NCBI RefSeq assembly: GCF_001567565.1
Contig: NZ_LSSW01000021.1
Location: 186,001 to 250,000 of the forward strand
DNA: 64,000 nucleotides
Direction of reading: 5' to 3'
Source: Ectopseudomonas composti
Lineage (GTDB): Bacteria > Pseudomonadota > Gammaproteobacteria > Pseudomonadales > Pseudomonadaceae
Below the pieces are notes generated by a model. That model had not been told where the DNA came from. It worked only from the letters and a program-made list of their open reading frames with translations, and searched no databases. Made by a program: the position numbers and the translations under genes. Below, piece after piece: positions 55,001-63,812 of this stretch; positions within the stretch are counted from its first letter, which is position 1; each line of letters starts with the position of its first letter.

Positions 55001-55522
55001 CACCGCCTCGTCGGTGAACCACCAATCGCAATTGCGTGTGCCGCCCACACCTCGAATGGCGCCGGCACCCAGCTGCGCCGCGAGCGGGAAGTTCAGCCCG
55101 GAGTTGACCAGTGCGGTGGTCTTGCCGGAACCCGGCGGGCCGATGATCACGTACCAAGGCAGCTGGTACAGGTTGCGCCGCTCATCGCCACCCAGGCGCG
55201 CTTTCTTCAGCAGCGCCAGGGCTTCGTCCATGCGCTGGCGCAGGGTCGCCAGCTCCTCGGCGGTGGCCACGCTGGCGGCGTCCGGCGGCGTTTGCGCGGC
55301 CAGGCTGTCGAGCACCTTGCGCTCCTGCTGGCGCTCGCGCAGCGCACAGAACAGACGCCAGCCCAGCCACAGGGCGAACAGTACGATGATCAGTGTCCAA
55401 CGCGTCCAGGCTGGCTGTAGCGCGCTGAGCAGTGGGCCGATGAACCAGATGATCAGGCTCAGGGCAATCAGCCCGAGTACAGGGATGACCCAGCGGGTGA
55501 TGAATCCGAACAGCGCCTTCAC
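52022..55522 (-). CDS. tssM: T6SS membrane complex subunit TssM (IcmF)
   Basis: Large inner-membrane protein, 1166 residues, spanning to the TssJ lipoprotein. Two membrane helices near the N-terminus (about 11-33 and 43-60) and a third in the middle (IAIGSLAASVALVLVVSTLW) frame a cytoplasmic GTPase-like domain with Walker A GPPGSGKT (128-135). The periplasmic half carries the IcmF-related and C-terminal beta domains. It overlaps tssL by 4 bases. Confidence 0.96.
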   Translation of the reverse strand: MKALFGFITRWVIPVLGLIALSLIIWFIGPLLSALQPAWTRWTLIIVLFALWLGWRLFCALRERQQERKVLDSLAAQTPPDAASVATAEELATLRQRMDEALALLKKARLGGDERRNLYQLPWYVIIGPPGSGKTTALVNSGLNFPLAAQLGAGAIRGVGGTRNCDWWFTDEAVLLDTAGRYTTQDSHAQVDKAAWLGFLDLLKTQRASRPIDGAFIAISLSDLLQSSDSERAAHVAAIRSRVQELYSQLGVRFPVYVMLTKCDLVPGFMEFFDDLSREERAQVWGFTFALDDGKSVGGPLEQFDNEFVALEQRLNQRLVERLQRERDPARRDLIYGFPQQFAAIKGLLGEFLNGVFKPNAYSERTLLRGVYFTSGTQEGSPIDRLIGAMAQSMNLDRQHLARQSGSGRSYFLQHLFSRVAFAERGLVGVDQKVERRRRWIAIGSLAASVALVLVVSTLWLLSYNANRDYIAQVGARIAPLEQQVRSLSPAQRDVLAVLPLLTAVRNLAGDAPDWAEGFGLYQGDMLEEQAASVYRRLLVATFAPRLVSRIEEQLRSGGGSDYLYEGLKAYLMFGGGEQYDAEFIKAWVSLDWDQSLPRDLQDEQRQALDGHLQALFARRPPDARLDQRLIDELRMQLQRLPLAQRVYDRVKRQKLPDGVSDFRLSEAAGRDAALVFTRKSGKALSDPLSGLFTRRGYREAFLRASVGQASVVAEEQWVLGRQLDSTQDAVSLAADVRQLYLRDYVQQWDALLTDLDFVPITSVAQAADVLRILSGPSSPLKQLLIAVARETDLQQAPDSADATKATDEGVEQLKQKLGSLLGQTPAGTAVAAVTQIDPVSSHFAELNSLVSQDPSAPMAIDGLLADLNEFYVQLSSMVGASGEALLGEAKNQASAAAARVNLTAARQPQLVQGLVASVVAASTNSMMGGVRNQLNAAWQSDVVNVWRQSLSGRYPMVPGSQRDSTLDDFGQFFGVGGVMDSYFRKYLQPYVDTSARNWRWQPGAAQKLGISAGVLQTFQRAALIRDEFFRSGGLQPSVRFELKPVSMNATISQSQLDLDGQLIGFDHGPSRPVAVQWPNPNSIGVVRLTVSPPVEGGRSALTLEGPWAWFRLLDQSELIGGASPDRFNLRVRLDRSSVAYELRASSAFNPFKSRAVAGFTLPERL

Positions 55523-56853
55523 TCCACACCCTCCGCCAGTACGGTGATTTCTACCCGGCGATTCTTCGCCCGTCCTTCGGCCGTGGCATTGGACGCCAGC
55601 GGTTCGGTGTCGCTCAGGCCTTCGGCGCTGAAGCGCTGGGCCTGGCCAGTGCGCGCCGCGAGAATCTGCAGCACCTCCTCGGCACGTGCGCGAGAAAGCG
55701 CCCAGTTGGAGGGGAAACGCAATGTCGCAATCGGCTGGTTGTCGCTGTGCCCGGTGATGCGCACCTGGCCCTTGACCTTGGCGACCGCCTCGGCGATGCG
55801 CAGCAGCAATGGCTGGAAGTCGTCGCGGATGCTGGCGCTGCCGGAGCTGAATAGCTCATCGCCACGGATGGTCACCACCGAGCGATCGACGCCATCCTCG
55901 ACCGCCACGCGGTTGGCGCGAATGTCGTCGGCGAGGAAGGTGGCCAGGCGCGGGCGTTCGATTACTCGCGGTTTGACCACAGCCGGCTCGATGCTCTGCA
56001 CCGGCACCTCGCCCAGGGCGTGAATCTGTCGGAACACCGGCTCGGCGTCGGACGTCAGTTTCATCCGCAGCACCAACAGCAACACCAGTAGCAGTGCCAG
56101 CGCCACGGCCAGCCCTACCCAGGGCGGCAGCAGTCGCGACAGTCGGTCCGGTGCCACGCTGACGCCGCGCCAGTGGGGTGACAGCTCGTGCTCGCGCTCG
56201 CCGCGAACGCTGCGCAGGGTCGCCGCAGTGCGCTCGCGCAGCGCCTCCAGCTGGCTGCGCCCATCGTGCATGACCCGATAGCGGCCCTCGAAGCCGAGGC
56301 TGGTGCACAGGTACAACAGTTCGAGCAGGTCGAGCCGTTCGCGTGGGCTTTGCAGGCAGTGTTCGAGCAGCTGGAACACCTTCTCGCCACCCCATGCCTC
56401 GTTGTGCACGGTGATCAGCAGGCTTTGCTTGCCCCATTCGCTGGTGCTGCCCCAGGGGGTGCTCAGCACCGCCTCATCGAGAGCGGTGCACAGCGCGTAG
56501 CGTGCCAGCAGCACTTCGTTGCGCGGCACGCCGGCGGCCTCGGCACGTTGCTCGAACTGGCGCAGGTAGCCCAACAGCTGCGCACGCAGGCTGGCTGGCG
56601 CGGGATGGGCGAGGGTGCTGCGCAGCCGTGTCAGCATGCTCAGCAATGGCCCAGCAGCCTGCTCCAGTGGGTTCATGCCGCGGGCCTGGCCCGTCGGCAG
56701 TGGTGCGGCCGGCATTTGCAGGGGCGGTGCGGCCGGCGCTTCGCTGGCTGGCTGCGGTCCACGGCCACCCGGGCGTGGCATGAATTGCGTGCGATCGTTG
56801 TTCGGCTGTTGTGGCGCCGGTGGCTTGTTCAGCCAGTCGTCTTGATCCGTCAT
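55519..56853 (-). CDS. tssL: T6SS membrane complex subunit TssL with OmpA-like peptidoglycan-binding domain
   Basis: 444 residues: a Pro-rich N-terminal tail, the DotU/TssL cytoplasmic helical domain (about 60-240), one membrane helix (PPWVGLAVALALLLVLLLVL), and a C-terminal OmpA-like domain with GHSDNQPIATLRFPSNWALS and NRRVEITV that anchors the complex to peptidoglycan. This extended form is typical of HSI-I. It starts 3 bp after the tssK stop. Confidence 0.95.
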   Translation of the reverse strand: MTDQDDWLNKPPAPQQPNNDRTQFMPRPGGRGPQPASEAPAAPPLQMPAAPLPTGQARGMNPLEQAAGPLLSMLTRLRSTLAHPAPASLRAQLLGYLRQFEQRAEAAGVPRNEVLLARYALCTALDEAVLSTPWGSTSEWGKQSLLITVHNEAWGGEKVFQLLEHCLQSPRERLDLLELLYLCTSLGFEGRYRVMHDGRSQLEALRERTAATLRSVRGEREHELSPHWRGVSVAPDRLSRLLPPWVGLAVALALLLVLLLVLRMKLTSDAEPVFRQIHALGEVPVQSIEPAVVKPRVIERPRLATFLADDIRANRVAVEDGVDRSVVTIRGDELFSSGSASIRDDFQPLLLRIAEAVAKVKGQVRITGHSDNQPIATLRFPSNWALSRARAEEVLQILAARTGQAQRFSAEGLSDTEPLASNATAEGRAKNRRVEITVLAEGVE

Positions 56854-56856
56854 GGA

Positions 56857-58191
56857 TTAACCCCGTATCGCCCAGAAGGCCAGGTTCAGGCCGGGGTACT
56901 CACCCGCCACGTGGAAAGCGAAGCCACCGGATTGCGCCAGTTGCTTCCAGTGTTCGCTGCCACGGTCGAGTTCGTAGTAGGTCGAACCGGCGTGGAACGG
57001 AATCTGTCTCGGCGCCACCGGTAGCGGCAGCAGGTTGATGCCCGGCAACTGCAGGTTGACCAGGTCACGAATGTGCTCGACCGAGCCGATCTTGCTCTGT
57101 TGGCCGAAGCGTCCGCGCAGGGTTTCGGCGGGCATGTCGGCGCGTACCACCAGGATGAAACTGGCGTTGTCCAGCAGGCTGCGGTCGGCCAGCATGGCCA
57201 CGTGCACGCCGTAGGCCTTCTCGACGATGGGAATCGGCACGGCCTTGCTGTCGATCAGCATCGACAGGGCTTCGCGCAGCGCCTGCATCACCGGGGTGAA
57301 ACTGGTCTGCAGGTCATCGTGCAGATACGGCGCAAACTCCGACGGGCGCCGTCCGGCGCTGGAGAAGGTGGCGAATTCTCCGGCCAGAGCCAGCAATTCG
57401 CTGTACAGACGCTCGGGATGCAAGGGCTGTAGTTGGGCCAGGTGAGCGAACAGCGGTTGGGCACGGTTGACCAGCTGCAGCAGCATGAAATCGGCGATCT
57501 CCGAGGCGCCGCCGGCGCTGGAGGCCACGACGCGTCCGGCCAGGGCTTCGCCGCGCTGATGCAGCAACCCCAGTAGCTCGCCACGAAACGCGGCCAGTGG
57601 CGCACTGGCCGTCACATCGAGCAGCGGCGGGATGTACTGCTCATCCAGCACCAGTGCACGGTCGGCGCGCTTTTCGCGAACGCGCGCCACGCCCAGGGTG
57701 GCATATTCCTGCAGGCCGTCGGCCGCGCTGAGCAGGCGTAGCGCACGTTCACCCACCATCACCGGCACGCGGCTTTCGAAGGCTGCGTTGTCGTCGCGCA
57801 CTTCGCGCACCTGGCCACGATAGCGGGCGCCGCCCAGTGCTTCACCCGCTTCCACGGTGTCACGCACACCCGCCCGGCGCAGCGGCAGCGCCAGGTAGAT
57901 CACGCCGTCGCGCAGGTCGTCGGCGATATCCAGCGGTTCTGGCGCCACGTCGTCCTGCGGGATGTTGAACGGCGTACCGTCGGGTAGCAGGCCACGCGCG
58001 CTGATGATCGCCAGCTTGCCCTGTGCCAGCAGGCCGACATCGAGTTGCAGGTCGGCGAAGCCCCAGCCGGCCGCAGACAGAGGGCGGCTGCGGGCATCGA
58101 TCAGTGCCTCCAGATAGCGGTCGTGCTGCTGGAAATGCTGGGTGCCGATGAACATGCCTTCGGACCAGATCACACGGTTGTTCCAGGACAT
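56857..58191 (-). CDS. tssK: T6SS baseplate subunit TssK
   Basis: 444-residue adaptor that links the baseplate to TssL/TssM. Family hallmarks are MSWNNRVIWSEGMFIGTQHF at the start and LPLPVAPRQIPFHAGSTYYE near the end. ATG 58191 follows tssJ by 11 bp; further codons upstream overlap tssJ and are not part of the family. Confidence 0.96.
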   Translation of the reverse strand: MSWNNRVIWSEGMFIGTQHFQQHDRYLEALIDARSRPLSAAGWGFADLQLDVGLLAQGKLAIISARGLLPDGTPFNIPQDDVAPEPLDIADDLRDGVIYLALPLRRAGVRDTVEAGEALGGARYRGQVREVRDDNAAFESRVPVMVGERALRLLSAADGLQEYATLGVARVREKRADRALVLDEQYIPPLLDVTASAPLAAFRGELLGLLHQRGEALAGRVVASSAGGASEIADFMLLQLVNRAQPLFAHLAQLQPLHPERLYSELLALAGEFATFSSAGRRPSEFAPYLHDDLQTSFTPVMQALREALSMLIDSKAVPIPIVEKAYGVHVAMLADRSLLDNASFILVVRADMPAETLRGRFGQQSKIGSVEHIRDLVNLQLPGINLLPLPVAPRQIPFHAGSTYYELDRGSEHWKQLAQSGGFAFHVAGEYPGLNLAFWAIRG

Positions 58192-58202
58192 ACGGGCTCC
58201 TG

Positions 58203-58727
58203 TTAGCGAGAGTCGAGACGAGACGGCGCGGTGAGTTGAGCCGCGCTGGCGGCGTGGGTCCCGAGGTCGATGCGGTAATGACTGAGGGCGCCCTGCTTCG
58301 GCTCCAGCACCAGGCGCCACTGCGCCCGGTCGATTTCGCGGTAGCCGACCAGCAGGCCGAGATGACGGGTAGACGGGGCGAGCTTGCGGGTCAGTTCACG
58401 GGTCTGGCCGGGATGCACCAACCACTCATCCTCCGCCACCAGTTCGCCGCCCAGCATTGCCTCGGCGCGTTCGGCGAGGCTGAAGTAATCCGTGCGACTG
58501 AAGGTCGCCGCACTGCGCAGTTCCAGCAGCCGCACGCGCACGGGCGCGCTGTATCCGTCAGTGGTGGGGTTGAGCTCATCGTCAGCCCGCAGTTGCAGGA
58601 CGACCGTGGTCGACCCGTGCGCAGGGCTGGCCTCTTCCATTGCGTCCTTGCTGCAGCCGCTGGTCAGCCCCGTCAGCATAAGGCCCAGCAGAACGGGCCG
58701 AAGTGTTCGTTTTCGCACGTTGTTCAT
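58203..58727 (-). CDS. tssJ: T6SS outer-membrane lipoprotein TssJ
   Basis: 174-residue lipoprotein with lipobox LTSGC (Cys25). The transthyretin-like beta-sandwich fits the pattern PVRVRLLELRSAATFSRTDY and HLGLLVGYREIDRAQWRLV. It docks the membrane complex to the outer membrane through TssM. Confidence 0.95.
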   Translation of the reverse strand: MNNVRKRTLRPVLLGLMLTGLTSGCSKDAMEEASPAHGSTTVVLQLRADDELNPTTDGYSAPVRVRLLELRSAATFSRTDYFSLAERAEAMLGGELVAEDEWLVHPGQTRELTRKLAPSTRHLGLLVGYREIDRAQWRLVLEPKQGALSHYRIDLGTHAASAAQLTAPSRLDSR

Positions 58728-58741
58728 CCTTGCCCACGCCC

Positions 58742-60145
58742 CTAAGGGCGTCGTTGACGGGCGATATGTTGCTCATAGGCCCGGCCGAACTCGCGGCCGA
58801 ACAGGTCCTGAAAATCGTCTTCGGCTTCGCGCGACAGGGTCGCGTAGAGCTCCACGAATTGCTGCCAGCACTGCGCCTGGCGTGAGCCCGGGAGCAGGCT
58901 GGCCAGCCCGCCACCCTTGCCCATGCGCGCTTCCAGTGCCTGCGGCTCGAAGCGCGCGAGCAAGTGGCGGATGGCCGCCTGCACGCCTGCCATGACCGCC
59001 AACTGATGGGCGCGTAGATCCTCGAAACCGTCCTGTACGGCCTGGTCGGCCGGCATGAACGCCGAATTGCCGCCCCGCAGCAGCAGAAGCAGGGCCTCCT
59101 CGGCATTGGGCGCAAACTTCAGCGGGTTGTTCTGTACTGGCTGGACCATGGTCTGTTGCAGGCGAAACTCGCCCTTGAGGCTGCTGCGCGCGCGCAGCAC
59201 GTCGATCAGTCCGTCGACCATCAGGCGATAGCTTCGGCCGATGTTTTCCATCTGCGCGGCGGCATGCTGGGTATCCAGCTGCAGGCGCTCCAGCCCTGCG
59301 CCACGGAGGAAGGCTTGCAGCAGCGCATCTTCCTGCTGAGCGGTCACTGGCTGACTGGGTGCAGACGCAGGCGTCGGTGCGGGCGTCGGAGGAGGCAGCG
59401 ATACCGGCTCGGTCGGCTCCGGCGACAGGTCAAAATCCGCGGGTGGCAGTGCAGTCGGTGCTGGTGCAGCGGGCACGAGGCCATCGAGCAGGTCCCAGTC
59501 ATCCGGGATCAGGCCTGGCTCGACGCTTGGCGTCTGTGGCAGCGGTGGGGCTTTGACGTCCGGAGGACGAAAATCATGCTGCTGCGCCGGGACGTGGTCG
59601 GCAACGGGCTTCGGTGCCGATGCGCTAGGGCCGAGAAAGTCGAACAGATCAGGCAGGGTTTCGTGTGGTGCGACGCTCTGCAGATGAGCACTGGCTGAAG
59701 CGTCGAAGGGGTTTGGCGACGCGCTGAACGGGTCAGATGGAGCGTCCTGATGGCCTGCCATCAGGGCCTCGAAACTATTGCCAGACGGGGCCGTGGAAAA
59801 TGGTGCCGAGCCTTCGGCAATGGAACTTTCCAGCGCTACCTGAATTTCATATTCACCGATACGAATAACTTCGCCGTGATTAAGAAGTTCACTGTTGCCA
59901 CGTTGCATGCGCACACCGGCCTTGACCAGCTCCACACCGTTGGTGCTGCTGTCGGTGATGTAGTAGCGGCCGTCCTTATTTTGTACGAGGCAATGTTTCG
60001 ATGAAACAAGGCGCGCCGGGTCCGGTAAAACCCAGTCATTATCGGGCGCGCGGCCAATTGCCATCGAGCCATATTCCAGGGTTTTCTCGGGGCATTGACC
60101 GGGGGTGATCTTGTGATAGCTGGTGATGGTCAAACGCAGCGCCAT
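58742..60145 (-). CDS. fha1: T6SS forkhead-associated protein Fha (TagH)
   Basis: 467 residues, first gene of the minus-strand T6SS unit. The N-terminal FHA domain (about 20-105) has IGRAPDNDWVLPDP, SSKHCLVQ and STNGVELV, binding phosphothreonine; a long Pro/Ala-rich linker follows, then the ImpI/VasC-type C-terminal domain (about 260-460). It is the substrate of PpkA and PppA in P. aeruginosa, where phosphorylation starts assembly. ATG 60145 is preceded by GGGAGG. Confidence 0.94.
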   Translation of the reverse strand: MALRLTITSYHKITPGQCPEKTLEYGSMAIGRAPDNDWVLPDPARLVSSKHCLVQNKDGRYYITDSSTNGVELVKAGVRMQRGNSELLNHGEVIRIGEYEIQVALESSIAEGSAPFSTAPSGNSFEALMAGHQDAPSDPFSASPNPFDASASAHLQSVAPHETLPDLFDFLGPSASAPKPVADHVPAQQHDFRPPDVKAPPLPQTPSVEPGLIPDDWDLLDGLVPAAPAPTALPPADFDLSPEPTEPVSLPPPTPAPTPASAPSQPVTAQQEDALLQAFLRGAGLERLQLDTQHAAAQMENIGRSYRLMVDGLIDVLRARSSLKGEFRLQQTMVQPVQNNPLKFAPNAEEALLLLLRGGNSAFMPADQAVQDGFEDLRAHQLAVMAGVQAAIRHLLARFEPQALEARMGKGGGLASLLPGSRQAQCWQQFVELYATLSREAEDDFQDLFGREFGRAYEQHIARQRRP

Positions 60146-60524
60146 GTGGCCTCCCTGCCCGGCTTTCGTGACACCCGCGAAATCGTGAAAGCCTTGATTA
60201 ATGCGGCTCTCGGGCCGCATCTAGCTTTCGAGAATGGTCCATCAAGCGGGCTGTGGATCGCGAAAACACGCGATCTTACCTTCCATTTCGTGGTTCAAGT
60301 ATGCACTCAAACGCACAAGTTACCGAAACTTTGGGGTCGTTCACAAAGGTTCTTGGTGCGCGGATTCTACCTTGACTTTATATATTTTTAAGTTGAAGAA
60401 TGCACGACGTCATCGAGATTGTGTAGTGGCCAGTTGGTATTAATCAGCGACTGGCAAAGTGCTAGCTAGGATGAAGCGACTGCACTTTTGTGACACAGTT
60501 CAAATCGATAAGGAGATCGAAAAC
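60146..60524. promoter_or_regulatory. Divergent T6SS control region between fha and tssA
   Basis: 379 bp without a gene, driving both T6SS halves. It includes an AT-rich element (TTGACTTTATATATTTTTAA at 60372-60391). TGGCAAAGTGCTAGCT (60452-60467) has the correct GG-N10-GC spacing of a sigma54 promoter with one mismatch in the -12 box. AGGA-type motifs at 60468-60471 and at the tssA Shine-Dalgarno would suit RsmA/CsrA binding, which is known to repress this T6SS class in P. aeruginosa; this is inference. Confidence 0.5.
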
Positions 60525-61544
60525 GTGGAGATTTCGTTGTTGCTCGCCGCTATTTCCGATACTTCGCCCTGTGGTGAAGATCTGGAATACGACAGCGACT
60601 TTCTCCAGCTTGAGCGCGATGCGCTGGGGCGCCCCGAGCGCAGCATGGGTGATGCCATTCAGGCCGCCGAGCCGCCCGAATGGCGCCAGCTGGAGCAGGC
60701 CTGCCACGTCCTTCTGCAACGCAGCAAGGATCTGCGCATTACTCACTATCTGCTGCAGAGCCGCCTGGCTTTGCGCGGTATCGAAGGTCTGGCTGACAGC
60801 CTCGAACTGATCCTCGAGCTACTCTCGCGCTACTGGCCCGAGATTCACCCGCAGCTCGATGCCGACGACGACAATGACCCCACCGTACGCATCAACGTTC
60901 TTTCCGGCCTGACCTGTGAAACCAATCTCGGCTTGCTGCGCAATGCCGTGCTGGTGCGTTCGCGGGTGTTCGGCAATATCACCACCCGGGCGGCACTGAG
61001 TGCCGCCGGTCTGCACGTGGCCAGCGACGAGAGTCTTAGCATCGAAGAGCTCGGCGGCGCCTTGCAGGATGCTGACAGCGAGTCGCTACAGCTCACTCAC
61101 CAGGCTCTGAACCGTGCCCTGCAAAGCCTGAGCGCCATCGAGCGTCTGGTCAGCGAGCAGGTCGGTTCCGCTCAGGGCGTGGACCTGTCTGCGCTGCAGC
61201 AACCACTCAAACTGGCCTTGCAGGTACTGGGCGACAGCTCTGCCGTGGCAAGCGCAGAGAGCGATCCGATAGACGCGTCAGCCGCTGGCGAGCAGCCCGC
61301 GGCGCAGGTGTCGGCGCCTGCCGCAATGCGAGCCAGCGGCGAAATCGCCAACCGCGACGACGTGCTCAGAAGCCTGGAACGAATCCTCACCTATTACGCC
61401 CGCCACGAGCCTTCCAGCCCGCTGCCGGTGCTGCTCAACCGGGCTCGCAGCCTGGTCAACGCCGACTTCGCGACCATTGTGCGCAACCTGATACCCGATG
61501 GCATGAGCCAGTTCGAAAACCTGCGCGGCCCCGACGAGTACTAG
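60525..61544 (+). CDS. tssA: T6SS baseplate/cap protein TssA
   Basis: 339 residues, starting at GTG 60525: AAGGAGA lies 8 bases upstream and the protein then begins VEISLLLAAIS as the family does; upstream in-frame ATGs (60459, 60471) would add non-conserved residues. The ImpA N-terminal domain has SPCGEDLEYDSDF and PEWRQLEQAC; the C-terminal part (VLRSLERILTYYARHEPSSP, PVLLNRA) is the short TssA1 type that sits at the baseplate. Confidence 0.93.
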   Translation: MEISLLLAAISDTSPCGEDLEYDSDFLQLERDALGRPERSMGDAIQAAEPPEWRQLEQACHVLLQRSKDLRITHYLLQSRLALRGIEGLADSLELILELLSRYWPEIHPQLDADDDNDPTVRINVLSGLTCETNLGLLRNAVLVRSRVFGNITTRAALSAAGLHVASDESLSIEELGGALQDADSESLQLTHQALNRALQSLSAIERLVSEQVGSAQGVDLSALQQPLKLALQVLGDSSAVASAESDPIDASAAGEQPAAQVSAPAAMRASGEIANRDDVLRSLERILTYYARHEPSSPLPVLLNRARSLVNADFATIVRNLIPDGMSQFENLRGPDEY

Positions 61545-61635
61545 GCCGACCGGCCCAGGTATGCGGGATCACGCTTTACCGTAGACGGCCGGTGGCCGAC
61601 ACGCCGCGTCGCGTCAGGCGACCAGGAGAGAAACC

Positions 61636-62151
61636 ATGGCGAACAGCAGTTCTCAGAAATTCATCGCGCGCAACCGCGCGCCCCGTGTGCAGATCGAATA
61701 CGACGTCGAGCTCTACGGCGCCGAGAAAAAGGTCCAGCTGCCCTTCGTCATGGGCGTCATGTCCGACCTCGCCGGCAAGCCGGCCGAACCGCTGCCGGCA
61801 GTAGCCGATCGCAAGTTCCTGGAAATCGACGTCGACAACTTTGACTCGCGCCTCAAGGCGATGAAGCCGCGTGTGGCCTTCAACGTTCCTAACGAACTGA
61901 CCGGCGAAGGCAACCTCAGCATCGACATGACCTTCCAGAGCATGGACGACTTCAGCCCGGCCGCCGTGGCGCGCCAGGTAGACGCCCTCAACCAACTGCT
62001 GGAGGCCCGCACTCAGCTGGCCAACCTGCTGACCTACATGGACGGCAAGACCGGTGCCGAGGACGTGATCATGAAGGCGATCAAGGACCCGGCATTGCTG
62101 CAGGCCCTGGCCAGCGCGCCGAAACCCCAGGACAACGAGCCCCAGGCCTGA
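61636..62151 (+). CDS. tssB: T6SS contractile sheath small subunit TssB
   Basis: 171-residue VipA homologue (SSQKFIARNRAPRVQIEYDV, LPFVMGVMSDLAG, RKFLEIDVDNFD). It forms the contractile sheath with TssC. A good AGGAGAG ribosome binding site precedes ATG 61636. The 91 bp after tssA hold no gene. Confidence 0.97.
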   Translation: MANSSSQKFIARNRAPRVQIEYDVELYGAEKKVQLPFVMGVMSDLAGKPAEPLPAVADRKFLEIDVDNFDSRLKAMKPRVAFNVPNELTGEGNLSIDMTFQSMDDFSPAAVARQVDALNQLLEARTQLANLLTYMDGKTGAEDVIMKAIKDPALLQALASAPKPQDNEPQA

Positions 62152-62156
62152 TTCGG

Positions 62157-63659
62157 ATGACCACCATGAGCGAACAGTTGCAACACGACCAGGCCGCACT
62201 GGCCAATACCGAGCAGACCAGCGAATTTGCTTCGCTGCTGATGCAGGAATTCAAACCCAAGACCGAGCGCGCCAAGGAAGCCGTGGAAACGGCCGTGCGT
62301 ACCCTGGCCGAGCAGGCCCTGGCGCAGACCGATCTGATCTCCAACGATGCGATCAAGTCGATCGAGTCGATCATTGCCGCCATCGACGCCAAGCTCACCG
62401 CCCAGGTCAACCAGATCATCCACCACAGCGATTTCCAGCAGGTGGAAAGCGCCTGGCGTGGCCTGCACTACCTGGTCAACAACACAGAAAGCGATGAGCA
62501 GCTGAAGATTCGCGTGCTCAACATCTCCAAGCCGGAGCTGCACAAGACCCTGAAGAAGTTCAAGGGCACGGCCTGGGATCAGAGCCCGATCTTCAAGAAG
62601 ATGTACGAAGAGGAATACGGCCAGTTCGGTGGTGAGCCCTATGGCTGCCTGGTCGGGGACTACTACTTCGACCAGTCGCCGCCCGATGTCGAGCTGCTCG
62701 GCGAGCTGTCCAAGGTCTGCGCGGCCATGCATGCGCCGTTCATTGCCGCCGCGTCTCCGACCGTGATGGGCATGGGCTCCTGGCAGGAGCTGTCCAACCC
62801 ACGCGACCTGACCAAGATCTTCACCACCCCGGAATACGCCGGCTGGCGCTCGTTGCGCGAGTCCGAGGACGCGCGCTACATCGGCCTGACCATGCCGCGT
62901 TTCCTGGCCCGTCTGCCGTATGGCGCCAAGACCGATCCGGTGGAGGCCTTCGCCTTCGAAGAAAACACCGACGGCGCCGACAGCAACAAGTACACCTGGG
63001 CCAACGCCGCCTACGCCATGGCGGTGAACATCAACCGTTCGTTCAAGCACTACGGCTGGTGCTCGCGCATTCGTGGCGTGGAATCCGGCGGTGAAGTGCC
63101 TAACCTGCCGGCGCACACCTTCCCCACCGACGACGGTGGCGTGGACATGAAGTGCCCGACCGAGATCGCCATCTCCGACCGCCGCGAGGCCGAGCTGGCG
63201 AAGAACGGTTTCATGCCGCTGCTGCACAAGAAGAACACCGACTTCGCCGCCTTCATCGGTGCGCAATCGTTGCAGAAGCCGGCCGAGTACGACGACCCGG
63301 ACGCCACCGCCAACGCCAACCTGGCCGCGCGCCTGCCGTACCTGTTCGCCACCTGCCGCTTTGCGCATTACCTCAAGTGCATCGTTCGCGACAAGATCGG
63401 CTCGTTCAAGGAACGCGACGAGATGCAGCTGTGGCTGCAGGACTGGATTCTCAAGTACGTCGACGGTGACCCGGCGCACTCCACCGAGACCACCAAGGCA
63501 CAGCACCCGCTCGCTGCCGCCGAAGTGGTGGTGGAAGAAGTGGAAGGCAACCCGGGTTACTACAACTCGAAGTTCTACCTGCGCCCGCACTACCAGCTCG
63601 AAGGGCTGACGGTGTCGCTGCGGCTGGTTTCCAAGCTGCCGTCGGCCAAGGGCGCCTAA
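62157..63659 (+). CDS. tssC: T6SS contractile sheath large subunit TssC
   Basis: 500-residue VipB homologue (VESAWRGLHYLVNNTES, GCLVGDYYFDQSP, FAHYLKCIVRDKIGSF, PYLFATCRFA). It starts 5 bp after tssB; ATG 62157 and ATG 62166 are both possible. Sheath contraction drives the Hcp tube outward; ClpV, which recycles it, is not in this window. Confidence 0.97.
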   Translation: MTTMSEQLQHDQAALANTEQTSEFASLLMQEFKPKTERAKEAVETAVRTLAEQALAQTDLISNDAIKSIESIIAAIDAKLTAQVNQIIHHSDFQQVESAWRGLHYLVNNTESDEQLKIRVLNISKPELHKTLKKFKGTAWDQSPIFKKMYEEEYGQFGGEPYGCLVGDYYFDQSPPDVELLGELSKVCAAMHAPFIAAASPTVMGMGSWQELSNPRDLTKIFTTPEYAGWRSLRESEDARYIGLTMPRFLARLPYGAKTDPVEAFAFEENTDGADSNKYTWANAAYAMAVNINRSFKHYGWCSRIRGVESGGEVPNLPAHTFPTDDGGVDMKCPTEIAISDRREAELAKNGFMPLLHKKNTDFAAFIGAQSLQKPAEYDDPDATANANLAARLPYLFATCRFAHYLKCIVRDKIGSFKERDEMQLWLQDWILKYVDGDPAHSTETTKAQHPLAAAEVVVEEVEGNPGYYNSKFYLRPHYQLEGLTVSLRLVSKLPSAKGA

Positions 63660-63672
63660 CCGCCTTGTAACC

Positions 63673-63724
63673 GTGGGAGCGGCTTCAGCCGCGAATGCGT
63701 CTTCGCGGCTTGCGCCGCTCCCGC
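63673..63724. repeat. REP-type palindrome between tssC and hcp
   Basis: GGGAGCGGC (63675-63683) pairs with GCCGCTCCC (63714-63722), and the inner parts (CAGCCGCGAA and TTCGCGGCTT) also pair. The sequence GTGGGAGCGGCTTCAGCCGC is the common Pseudomonas REP motif. It can form a long hairpin in the tssC-hcp message. Confidence 0.85.
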
Positions 63725-63812
63725 GGCACATCCAGCGGATGCGCAAGACGAGTGAGATTACCGGGGGCATCCCCACATATACGCAGTGGCCCATGCCACG
63801 TCAGGAGAAAAC

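Noticed and set aside
56903-56918. parS-like CCACGTGGAA core inside tssK
   Set aside because: Only the central 10 bases match the 16-base palindrome; both outer ends disagree, and the match fits ordinary coding sequence.
62034-63794. 586-codon open frame on the minus strand
   Set aside because: Antisense shadow of tssB/tssC, which are unmistakable on the plus strand.
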